Shown here piece by piece: positions 54,801 through 64,000 of a DNA stretch of 64,000 bases (its first letter is position 1; each line of letters starts with the position of its first letter). Below the pieces are notes generated by a model. That model saw only the letters and a program-made list of their open reading frames with translations. It did not search any database and was not told the origin of the DNA. Made by a program: the position numbers and the translations under genes. The stretch comes from Tribonema minus (lineage: Eukaryota > Sar > Xanthophyceae > Tribonematales > Tribonemataceae): NCBI GenBank assembly GCA_017506865.1, contig JAFCMP010000514.1, forward strand, positions 1,903,979 through 1,967,978, written 5' to 3'.

Positions 54801-57800
54801 CACCTGCACCGCTGGAGCCACTGCCGACGGTCAGGCTCAAGGCACCGCCTCTGCCGCCTGTGGCACCTCCTGTAGTGATGTCGACAGCACCGCTGTCACC
54901 TGCACCAGAAGCACCGGACCGCAGAGCAAGATTGCCGCTCACACCGCTTGAGCCACTGTCTCCGGAGGCCAAGCTGACAGAACCTGTTGTTGTTGCTGAT
55001 CCATGAGCACTGCTGATTGACACAGCTCCACTTGAGATGCCAGAGCCTGTCACCAGCCTTACTGCACCTCCAGCACCGCTCGTGCCGCTTCCTGCAGCAA
55101 TGGTGACAGCACCACCGAGTGTGGACTGGCCTGCTTGTGCAACTACACCTCCACCAGCACCTGATGTTCCTGAGCCAACAACAAGGCTCAACTGCCCGCC
55201 GGCCCCTTCACTAGCTGTGCCGCTGCCAATCAAGACAGAGCCACTCGGCCCCGATGATGATGTCCCAGAGCTGAACACAAGGTTGCCACTGGCGCCAGAT
55301 GCACTGCTGGACCCTGAAACGAGGCTGACTGCTCCGCTGTCACCGGAGGATGCTGCACCACTTGCAAAGGACAAAGCGCCACCAGTGGAGCTGCCATCGC
55401 CAGCTGTCACGCGGACACTGCCACCATCGCCGGCAGTACCTGTGCCTGCTGCTATGCTGACGGCACCACCGCTGGCGGACAGTCCTGCCTCGATCATGAC
55501 TGCACCTCCTTCACCAACAGTGCCGGACCCTACTGTCAGGCTCAGCTCGCCTCCACTGCCCGCAGTGGCAACACCAGTGCTGATGCGTACTGCGCCAGTG
55601 CTGCCGAGAGCAGCTGTGCCGGAGCTGACTGATACATCTCCGCTGACTCCTGCCAAAGCAGCATTGCCAGACTGTACTGACACAGCCCCGCTGTTGCCAG
55701 AGTTGCCGCTGCCGCTGCTGACAGAGAAAGCACCGCCAATAGCACCAGTGCCTGCTGCAAGGCTCATGGAACCACCGGACCCGAAAGACCCTGAACCCGC
55801 CAAAACTGAAACATCTCCGCCTGATGCAGATGCCCCAGAGCTCAGCAACACGCTTCCTCCAGTGCCAGATGTACCTGTGCCGACAGTGAGGCTCAAGAGG
55901 CCACCACCGCCATTTGCAGCACTGCCGCTGCCGATCAGCACGGATCCGCTGGTGCCAGATGATGACATGCCAGTGCTGAAAGAGACAGCACCACTCATGC
56001 CCGCTGGCCCGCCTGTGCCAGTGCCGATGCTGATGTCGCCACTGCTGCCAGATGCGCCAGCACCGCTGGTGACCTCAATCCCTCCACCCACAGATCCTGA
56101 CCCTGATACCAGTGATACAGCACCACCAGTGCCGCCTGCGCTGCTTCCTGCACCTGCAGACATGGTCAATGCACCACCAGTCTCTGACTGCCCGGCACTG
56201 AGGACTACCTGGCCGCCTGTGCCGGTGGTACCACTGCCTACCGTCAGGCTCAGGTCTCCTCCAACTCCATCGGTGGACGACCCGCTACCTACCAGCAGAG
56301 AGCCAGTGTTGCCGGTCGCTGATGCGCCTGAGCTGAAGACGAGCGAGCCGCTACCAGCCGAGGCTCCGCCATCTGCAGACAGCACACGCACTTCCCCACT
56401 AGCAGACGACGTGCTTGCTCCGCTGATGATGCTGACTGCACCTCCAGTGGAGGAAGTGCTAGACCCTGCACTGACTGCTACCGAGCCGCCATTGCCGCTT
56501 GTGCCACTGCCGACAGACAGCAGCAGACTGCCACCGCTGCCGGAAGCGGATGACCCAGTGCCAATGAGCACAGATCCAGTGCTGGCAGCACTGCTGCTGC
56601 CAGAGCCAAGTGTCACTGTGCCACTCATGCCAGCAGCTGTGGGTGCAGAAGCAACAGAAACTGCGCCGCTTGCCCCAGAGAGCCCTGTGCCACTGACCAC
56701 CTGCACATTGCCGCCACCAGTGCTACCAGCACCACCAGCAAGGAGCACTGCGCCGCCTGTGCCGCTTGATCCTGTACCTGCCACAACCGCTATGGCACCA
56801 CCTGACATGGATTCCCCTGACTGCACCAGCACATCTCCACCTGTGCCAGAGCTGCCTGGGCCAACCACCAGGCTCAGCTTCCCGCCAGAACCTCCCATGG
56901 CTGCGCCGCTGCCGATTGACACAGCGCCGCTAGTGCCAGACTGGGATGTGCCAGTGCTGAGCACAAGCTCGCCGCTTGCCCCCACAGCTCCACTTGCACC
57001 AGATACGATGCTAACAGCACCGCTGCGGCCACTCGCTCCGGTGCCAGTCGCCAGGTGAAGTGCACCACTGCTGGAGCCGCTGCCTGATGCTATGCTCACC
57101 GCACCACCAGATCCCGTGATGCCTGTCCCTGCTACCATACGCACATCACCGCCCGTGGCTGCTTGTCCTGACATCAGCACCAATGCGCCTCCTGAACCAG
57201 CATCGCCACTGCCCACAGACAGCTGGAGCATACCTCCACCTCCACCAGTGGCTGAACCGCTGCCGATCAACACTGCGCCGCTGTTGCCTGACCCTGATGC
57301 ACCCGAGCTCAGCGTCAACATGCCGCTGACTCCGCTTGCACCACCGTCGCCTGTCAACAGCGACAGTGCGCCGCCATCATTGACTGCGCCGCTGCCGGTC
57401 TTGACAGACACTGCGCCCCCCTCGGTGCCAGTACCAGACAGAAGGTTAATGGCACCACCAACACTGCTTGTGCCGGCACCGGCAGCAATACTGACCGCGC
57501 CGCCAGTTGTGGATGCCCCTGACGCCATCAGCAAATCACCACCAGCACCAGAGTCACCGCTGCCCACAGTCAGACTTACAGGGCCCCCGACTCCGCCTGA
57601 GGCGCTGCCACTGCCGACAAGTACAGCACCTGTGCTGCCAGACCTCGATGCGCCAGAGCTCAGCACCAGCTTGCCAGACATTGTGCCAGCAGCAGATGCA
57701 ACACTGACATCGCCGCTTGCGCCACTGCTGGACGATCCACTGCTGAGGTTGACGTTGCCACCGTCGCCGCCGCTGCTGAATCCTGCAGTCAGCTGCAGAG

Positions 57801-60800
57801 CCCCACCTGCACCGCTGGAGCCACTGCCGACGGTCAGGCTCAAGGCACCGCCTCTGCCGCCTGTGGCACCTCCTGTAGTGATGTCGACAGCACCGCTGTC
57901 ACCTGCACCAGAAGCACCGGACCGCAGAGCAAGATTGCCGCTCACACCGCTTGAGCCACTGTCTCCGGAGGCCAAGCTGACAGAACCTGTTGTTGTTGCT
58001 GATCCATGAGCACTGCTGATTGACACAGCTCCACTTGAGATGCCAGAGCCTGTCACCAGCCTTACTGCACCTCCAGCACCGCTCGTGCCGCTTCCTGCAG
58101 CAATGCTGACAGCACCACCGAGTGTGGACTGGCCTGCTTGTACAACAACACCTCCACCAGCACCTGATGTTCCTGAGCCAACAACAAGGCTCAACTGCCC
58201 GCCGGCCCCTTCACTAGCTGTGCCGCTGCCAATCAAGACAGAGCCACTCGGCCCCGATGATGATGTCCCAGAGCTGAACACAAGGTTGCCACTGGCGCCA
58301 GATGCACTGCTGGACCCTGAAACAAGGCTGACTGCTCCGCTGTTACCGGAGGATGCTGCACCACTTGCAAAGGACAAAGCGCCACCAGTGGAGCTGCCAT
58401 CGCCAGCTGTCACGCGGACACTGCCACCATCGCCGGCAGTACCTGTGCCTGCTGCTATGCTGACGGCACCACCACTGGCGGACAGTCCTGCCTCGATCAT
58501 GACTGCACCTCCTTCACCAACAGTGCCGGACCCTACTGTCAGGCTCAGCTCACCTCCACTGCCCGCAGTGGCAACACCAGTGCTGATGCGTACTGCGCCA
58601 GTGCTGCCGAGAGCAGCTGTGCCGGAGCTGACTGATACAACTCCGCTGACTCCTGCCAGAGCAGCACTGCCAGACTGTACTGACACAGCCCCGCTGTTGC
58701 CAGAACTGCCGCTGCCGCTGCTGACAGAGAAAGCACCGCCAATAGCACCAGTGCCTGCTGCAAGGCGCATGTAACCACCAGACCCGAATGATCCAGAACC
58801 CGCCAAAACTGAAACATCTCCGCCTGATACGGATGCCCCAGAGCTCAGCAACACGCTTCCTCCAGTGCCAGATGTACCTGTGCCGACAGTGAGGCTCAAG
58901 AGGCCACCACCGCCATTTGCAGCACTGCCGCTGCCGATCAGCACGGATCCGCTGGTGCCAGATGATGACATGCCAGTGCTGAAAGAGACAGCACCACTCA
59001 TGCCCGCTGGCCCGCCTGTGCCAGTGCCGATGCTGATGTCGCCACTGCCAGATGCGCCAGCACCGCTGGTGACCTCAATCCCTCCACCCACAGATCCTGA
59101 CCCTGATACCAGTGATACAGCACCACCAGTGCCGCCTGCGCTGCTTCCTGCACCTGCAGACATGGTCAATGCACCACCAGTCTCTGACTGCCCGGCACTG
59201 AGGACTACCTGGCCGCCTGTGCCGGTGGTACCACTGCCTACCGTCAGGCTCAGGTCTCCTCCAACTCCATCGGTGGACGACCCGCTACCTACCAGCAGAG
59301 AGCCAGTGTGCCGGTCGCTGATGCGCCTGAGCTGAAGACGAGCGAGCCGCTACCAGCCGAGGCTCCGCCATCTGCAGACAGCACACGCACTTCCCCACTA
59401 GCAGACGACGTGCTTGCTCCGCTGATGATGCTGACTGCACCTCCAGTGGAGGAAGTGCTAGACCTGCACTGACTGCTACCGAGCCGCCATTGCCGCTTGT
59501 GCCACTGCCGACAGACAGCAGCAGACTGCCACCACTGCCGGAAGCGGATGACCCAGTGCCAAGGAGCACAGATCCAGTGCTGGCAGCATGCTGCTGCCAG
59601 AGCCAAGTGTCACTGTGCCACTCATTGCCAGCAGCTGTGGGTGCAGAAGCAACAGAAACTGCGCCGCTTGCCCCAGAGAGCCTGTGCCACTGACCACTGC
59701 AAATTGCCGCCATCAGTGCTACCAGCACCACCAGCAAGCAGCACTGCGCGCCTGCTGTGCCGCTGATCCTGTACCTGCCACTAGCGCTATGGCACCACCT
59801 GACATGGATTCCCCTGACTGCACCAGCACGTCTCCACCTGTGCCAGAGCTGCCTGGCCAACCACCAGGCTCAGCTTCCGCCTGAAACCCAATAGCTGCGC
59901 CGCTGCCGATTGACACAGCGCAATAGTGCCAGACTGGATGTGCCAGTGCTGAGCACAAGCTCGCCGCTGGCCCCCGCAGCTACATTGCACCAGATACGAT
60001 GCTAACAGCACCGCTGCGGCCACTCGCTCCGGTGCCAGTCGCCAGGTGAAGTGCACCACTGCTGAGCCGCTGCCTGATGCTATGCTCACCGTACCACCAT
60101 GATCGTGATGCCTGTCCCGCTACCATACGCACATCACCGCCCGTGGGCTGTGTCCTGACATCAGCACCAATGCGCCTCTGGACAGCATCGCCACTGCCCC
60201 AGACAGCTGGAGCATACCTCACCTCCACCAGTGGCTGCCACCGCTGCCGATCAACACTGCGCCGCTGTTGCCTGACCCTGATGCGCCCGAGCTCAGCGTC
60301 AACATGCCGCTGACTCCGCTTGCACCACCGTCGCCTGTCAACAGCGACAGTGCGCCGCCATCATTGACTGCGCCACTTCGGTCTTGACAGTCACTGCGCC
60401 CCCCTCGGCCAGCACCAGACTGGAGGTTAATGGCACCACCAAACAATGCTTGTGCCAGCACCGGCAGCAACACTGATAGTGCCGCCAGTTGTGGACGCCC
60501 CTGATGCCAATAGCAATTCACACCAGCACCAGAGTCACCGCTGCCCACAGTCAGACTTACAGGGCCCCCGACTCCGCCTGAGGCGCTGCCACTGCCGACA
60601 AGTACACCACCTGTGCTGCCAGACCTCGATGCGCCAGAGCTCAGCACAGCTTGCCAGACATTGTGCCAGCAGCAGATGCAACACTGACATCGCCCTTGCG
60701 CACTGTTGGATGAACCATGCTGAGGTTGATGTTGCCCACCGTCGCGCTGCATGCTGAATCCTGCAGTCAGCTGCAGTGCGCCACCTGCACACGCTTGTGC

Positions 60801-63800
60801 CGCTGCCGACGGTCAGGCTCAAGGCACCGCCCCTGCCGCCTGTGGCACTCCTGTAGTGATGTCAACAGCACCGCTGTCACCTGCACCAGAAGTACCGCGG
60901 ACCGCAGAGCAAGATTGCCGCTCACAACCGCTTGAGCCACTGTCTCCGGAGGCCAAGCTGACAGAACCTGTTGTGTGTTGCTGAACGTAAGCACTGCTGA
61001 TTGATAGAGCTCCACTTGAGATGCCAGAGCCTGTCACCAGCCTTACTGCACCTCCAGCACCGCTCGTGCCGCTTCATGCAGCAGCAATGCTGACAGCACC
61101 AACGAGTGTGGACTGGCCCGCTTTGTACAAACACACTTCCACCAGCACCTGATGTTCTGAAGCCAACAACAAGGCTCAACTCGCCGCCCGCCGGCCCCTC
61201 AGTGGCAGTGCCGCTGCCAATCAAGACAGAGCCACTTGACCCGATGATGATGTCCCAGAGCTAAACACAAGGTCGCCACTCGAGCCAGATGCACTGCTGA
61301 ATCCTGAAACGAGGCTGACTACTCCGCTGTTACCAGAGGATGCGCACCACTTGCAAAGGACAAAGAGCCACCAGTGGAGCTGCCATCGCCAGCTGTCACG
61401 CGGACACTGCCACCATCGCCGGCAGTTACCTGTGCCTGCTCCTATGCTTGACGGCACCACCACTGGCGGACACTCCTGCCTCGATCATGACTGCACTCCT
61501 TCACCAACAGTGCCGGACCTACTGTCAGCCTCAGCTCACCTCCACTGCCCGCAGTGGCAACACCAGTGCTGATGCGTACTGCGCCAGTTCTGCCGAGAGC
61601 AGCTGGCGGAGCTGACTGATCACATCTCCGCTGACTCCTGCCAAAGCAGCATTGCCAGACTGTACTGACACAGCCCCGCTGTTGCCAGAGTTGCCGCTGC
61701 AGCTGCTGACAGAGAAAGCACCGCCAATAGCACAGTGCCTGCCGCAAGGCTCATGGAACCACCAGACCCGAATGACCCTGAACCCGCAAAACTGAAACAT
61801 CTCCGCTGATGCAGATGCCCCAGAGCTCAGCAACACGCTTCCTCCAGTGCCAGATGTACCTGTGCCGACAGTGAGCTCAAGAGGCCACCACCGCCTTGCA
61901 GCACTGCCGCTGCTGATCAGAACGGATCCGCTGGTGCCAGATGATGACATGCCAGTGCTGAAAGAGACAGCACCACTCATGCCCGCTGGCCCGCCTGTGC
62001 AGTGCCGATGCTGATGTCGCCACTGCTGCAGATGCGCCAGCACGCTGGTGACCTCAATCTCCAACCCACAGATCTCTGACCTGATACCAGTGATACAGCA
62101 CCACCAGTGCCGCCGCGCTGCTTCTGCCCCTGCAGACATGGTCAATGCACCACCAGTCTCTGACTGCCGGCACTGAGGACTACCTGGCCACCTGTGCCGG
62201 TGGTACCACTGCCTACCGTCAGGCTCAGGTCTCTCCAACTTCCATCGGTGGACGACCGACCTACCTACCAGCAGAGAGCCAGTGTTGCCGGTCGCTGATG
62301 CGCCTGAGCTGAAGACGAGGGAACCGCTACCGGCGGAGGCTCCGCCATCTGCAGACAGCACACGCACTTCCCCACTAGCAGACGACGTGCTTGCTCCGCT
62401 GATGATGCTGACTGCACCTCCAGTGGAGGCAGTGCTAGACCCTGCACTGACTGCTACCGAGCCGCCATTGACGCTTGTGCCACTGCCGACAGACAGCAGC
62501 AGACTGCCACCACTGACGGAAGCGGATGACCCAGTGCAATGAGCACAGATCCAGTGCTGGCAGCACTGCTGCTGCCAAGAGCCAAGTGTCACGTGCCACT
62601 CATGCCAGCAGCTGTGGGTGCAGAAGCAACAGAAACTGCGCCGCTTGCCCAGAGAGCCCTGTGCCACTGACCACCTGCACATTGCCGCCACCAGTGCTAC
62701 CAGCACCACCAGCAAGGAGCACTGCGCCGCCTGTGCCGCTTGATCCTGTACCTGCCACAACCGCTATGGCACCACCTGACATGGATTCCCCTGACTGCAC
62801 CAGCACGTCTCCACCTGTGCCAGAGCTGCCTGGGCCAACCACCAGGCTCAGCTTCCCGCCAGAACCTCCCATGGCTGCGCCGCTGCCGATTGACACAGCG
62901 CCGCTAGTGTCCAGACTGGGATGTGCCAGTGCTGAGCACAAGCTCGCGCTTGCCCCGGCAGCTCCACTTGCACCAGATACGATGCTAACAGCACCGCTGC
63001 GCGCCACCGCTCCGGTGCCAGTCGCCAGGTGAAGTGGCACCACTGCTGGAGCCGCTGCTGATGCTATGCTCACCGCACCACAGATCCCGTAATGCCTGTC
63101 CCTGCTACCATACGCACATCACCGCCCGTGGCTGCGTGTCCTGACATCAGCACCAATGCGCCTCCTGGACCAGCATCGCCACTGCCCACAGACAGCTGGA
63201 GCATACCCCACCTCACCAGTGGCTGAACCGCTGCCGATCAACACTGCGCCGCTGTTGCATGACCCTGATGCACCCGAGCTCAGCGTCAACATGCCGCTGA
63301 CTCCGCTTGCACCACCGTCGCCTGTCAACAGCGACAGTGCGCCGCCATCGTTGACTGCGCCGCTTCCGGTCTTGACAGTCACTGCGCCCCCCTCGGTGCC
63401 AGCACCAGACTGGAGGTAATGGCACCAACCAACACTGCTTGTGCCGGCACCGGCAGCAAACACTGATAGTGCCGCCAGTTGGGGATGCCCCTGATGCCAA
63501 CAGCATTCACCACCAGCACCAGAGTCACCGCTGCCCACAGTCAGACTTACAGGGCCCCCGACTCCGCCTGAGGCGCTGCCACTGCCGACAAGTACACCAC
63601 TGTGCTGCCAGACTCGATGCGCCAGAGCTCAGCACCAGCTTGCCAGAACATTGTGCCAGCAGCAGATGCAACGCTGATGTCGCCGCTTGCCGCACTGTTG
63701 GATGAACCACTGCTGAGGTTGACGTTGCCCACCGTCGCCGCCGCTGCTGGAATCCTGCAGTCAGCTGCAGTGCCCCACCTGCACCGCTGGAGCCACTGCC

Positions 63801-64000
63801 GCGGTCAGGCTCAAGCACCGCCCTCCGCCGTTGGCACCTCCTGTAGTGATGTCAAAAGCACCGCTGTCACCTGCACCAGAAAGTACCGGACCGCAGAGCA
63901 AGATTTGCCGCTCACACGCTTGAGCCCACTGTCTCGGAGGCAAGCTGACAGAAACCTGTTGTTGTTGCTGATCCGTGAGCACTGCTGATTGACACAGCTC
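12234..64000 (-). CDS. Giant Gly/Ser-rich tandem-repeat protein, 5'-partial, over 17,000 codons in window
   Basis: One minus-strand gene runs from beyond the right edge to a TGA at 12,234. Its parts are a long repeat exon (from beyond 64,000 down to 13,055), a 192-nt intron and a last exon (12862-12234). The frame is open for 29.7 kb (13,055-42,706) and again for 16.6 kb (42,709-59,308). A one-base insertion separates these, and the remaining 4.7 kb has many indels. The protein is a hierarchy of motifs of the form [SG]-G-x-h-x-h-x-x-G every 12-17 residues, which suggests a long beta-solenoid. The 1001-residue consensus unit has no Cys, Trp or Tyr and few charged residues. No enzyme domain is visible and the N-terminus is not in the window. 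A secreted or cell-surface structural or adhesive role is inference from composition, sequons and architecture only. The opposite strand is also open for long stretches but is stopped at least once in nearly every unit. Confidence 0.9.
12863..13054 (-). other. Phase-1 intron (192 nt) near the 3' end of the giant gene
   Basis: On the minus strand the donor is GGGTACAG|GTCAGT (exon ends at 13055) and the acceptor is TGTCTGCTGCAG|GTGCTAC (exon starts at 12862). Without splicing, the repeat frame stops at 13,020 after a non-repeat tail (LGYIQLLSK). With splicing, it passes into further repeats of the same style. The matching phase and motif continuity make this the likely structure. Confidence 0.85.
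13055..17250 (-). repeat. Diverged C-terminal repeats of the giant protein
   Basis: About 1,400 codons use the same short motif but no longer match the 3,003-bp unit closely. It opens in the unit register (GGNVHISSGSSTSASSGDV instead of GGNVNLSSGSS) and then departs. Toward the C-terminus motifs shorten (for example GGMLNVSSGVGSIG, GGDLTLTAGAGG). The transition is gradual, between about 17,220 and 17,290. Diverged terminal copies are expected where a tandem array is homogenised internally. Confidence 0.85.
13055..42706 (-). CDS. Giant repeat protein, uninterrupted coding block 1
   Basis: About 9,884 codons without a stop on the minus strand, from the frame break at 42,704-42,708 down to the splice donor at 13,054. 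A formal Met-initiated frame begins at 42,746, but its first residues (MATSTSAVVHPTVA) are the out-of-frame reading of the normal unit sequence GGNVNLSSGSSNSAASG. That Met is therefore not a real start. The block carries about eight full units plus the diverged end, including all three long units. Confidence 0.9.
24426..24923 (-). repeat. Extra 166-residue subrepeat, copy 1
   Basis: A 498-base in-frame block present only in long units, inserted between the subrepeats ending AVSFSTGMSSSGT and starting SGSVLIGSGS. It begins SGSVLIGTGTSMTGGGG, contains ASGSAHSNMSGSGAGG, and has the array's only tryptophan (AAAWTSG). Confidence 0.9.
30930..31427 (-). repeat. Extra 166-residue subrepeat, copy 2
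   Basis: Same block as at 24426-24923, exactly 6,504 bases away, with a few point differences (IVSGNGAAAW here, where copy 1 has IASGNGAAAW). Confidence 0.9.
37434..37931 (-). repeat. Extra 166-residue subrepeat, copy 3
   Basis: Third copy, again 6,504 bases on. It reads SSGRSVSGGPVNVTAG where copies 1 and 2 read SSGQSVSGGPVSVTAG. Confidence 0.9.
42709..59308 (-). CDS. Giant repeat protein, uninterrupted coding block 2
   Basis: About 5,530 codons in the unit frame, from the first frameshift of the damaged zone (59,309) to the base insertion at 42,704-42,708. After that point the frame runs into out-of-frame Cys/Trp-rich sequence and stops at 42,538. Units here are all of the short 3,003-bp type. 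One unit has an in-frame 3-base loss near 59,047, giving GASGSGD in place of GASGSSGD. Confidence 0.9.
59309..64000 (-). pseudogene. Frame-disrupted part of the repeat array (probable sequence-quality zone)
   Basis: From the missing T at 59,309-59,310 to the right edge, the same units continue but with a one-base insertion or deletion roughly every 50-100 bases (for example GACCTGCAC for GACCCTGCAC near 59,461, and CTCATTGCCAG for CTCATGCCAG near 59,623), plus extra substitutions. Unit lengths fall to about 2,981 and 2,988. Clean stretches such as 62,280-62,500 remain. Neighbouring units to the left are almost error-free, so the onset is abrupt. I favour unpolished consensus in a multi-mapping repeat over true decay, but label it as disrupted because no continuous frame can be read. 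Confidence 0.7.

Larger units (their letters stand above)
17250..64000 (-). repeat. Homogeneous tandem array of 3,003-bp (1001-aa) units
   Basis: A fixed point (TGCCAGAGCCTGTCACCAGC on the + strand) recurs at 17506, 20509, 23512, 27013, 30016, 33517, 36520, 40021, 43025, 46028, 49031, 52034, 55037, 58040 and 61021 (slightly altered at 20509). Spacing is 3003 except 3501 three times, 3004 once, and 2981 in the damaged zone. In N-to-C order each unit has nine subrepeats of 117, 117, 91, 119, 117, 118, 117, 88 and 117 residues, which sum to 1001. Each begins with a variant of [ST]G-x-V-L-I-G-[ST]-G. Units differ by scattered point changes. Confidence 0.95.

Noticed and set aside
13075..59335. 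Plus-strand Pro-rich frames as real wall-protein genes (pherophorin-like)
   Set aside because: They are stopped at the same sites in nearly every 3,003-bp unit, while the minus strand is open for 29.7 and 16.6 kb and has a matching splice junction and terminal domain.
17250..64000. CRISPR array or satellite DNA
   Set aside because: The repeat unit is 3 kb, in frame and coding, with no spacers; a non-coding satellite would not keep a stop-free frame over 46 kb.
12234..64000. Bacterial or phage contamination
   Set aside because: The gene contains a clean spliceosomal intron and sits next to spliced eukaryotic genes on the same sequence.

Overview
The window is eukaryotic nuclear DNA, most likely from a green alga. 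It contains spliced genes with GT-AG and one GC-AG intron. It also has a plant/green-lineage type Qc-SNARE (SYP7), a GPI-anchor transamidase catalytic subunit, TGTAA motifs of the kind chlorophytes use as polyadenylation signals, and a small conserved gene resembling a plant-type protein of unknown function. The species cannot be told from the sequence.

Left part (1-12,233). Positions 1-868 form a large imperfect inverted repeat (foldback-like element) cut by the window edge. A six-exon SYP7 SNARE gene follows (1,697-5,163, +). Next is a small multi-exon gene of unknown function (6,118 to about 8,515, +). A two-exon GPI8/PIG-K gene converges on it (9,420-10,526, -). A weakly supported Cys-rich locus may lie at about 10,665-11,544 (-).

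Right part (12,234-64,000). One minus-strand gene fills 51.7 kb and continues beyond the right edge, so its 5' end is not seen. It encodes a giant Gly/Ser/Ala/Val-rich protein, at least about 17,000 residues inside the window. Its core is a tandem array of 1001-residue units (3,003 bp), about 15 copies. Each unit is built from nine subrepeats of 88-119 residues, and each subrepeat from about eight strand-like motifs of 12-17 residues. Three units carry an extra 166-residue subrepeat (498 bp) and alternate with short units, giving a 6,504-bp higher-order repeat. The array ends in diverged copies (13,055 to about 17,250), then a 192-nt phase-1 intron and a non-repetitive C-terminal exon (12,234-12,862) carrying the only cysteines seen in the protein.

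Two defects interrupt the reading frame. One is a single-base insertion at about 42,704-42,708. The other is a zone from about 59,309 to the right edge dense in one-base indels, which looks more like unpolished assembly than a real pseudogene. The left-hand genes are housekeeping secretory-pathway functions. The giant repeat gene is the unusual content.
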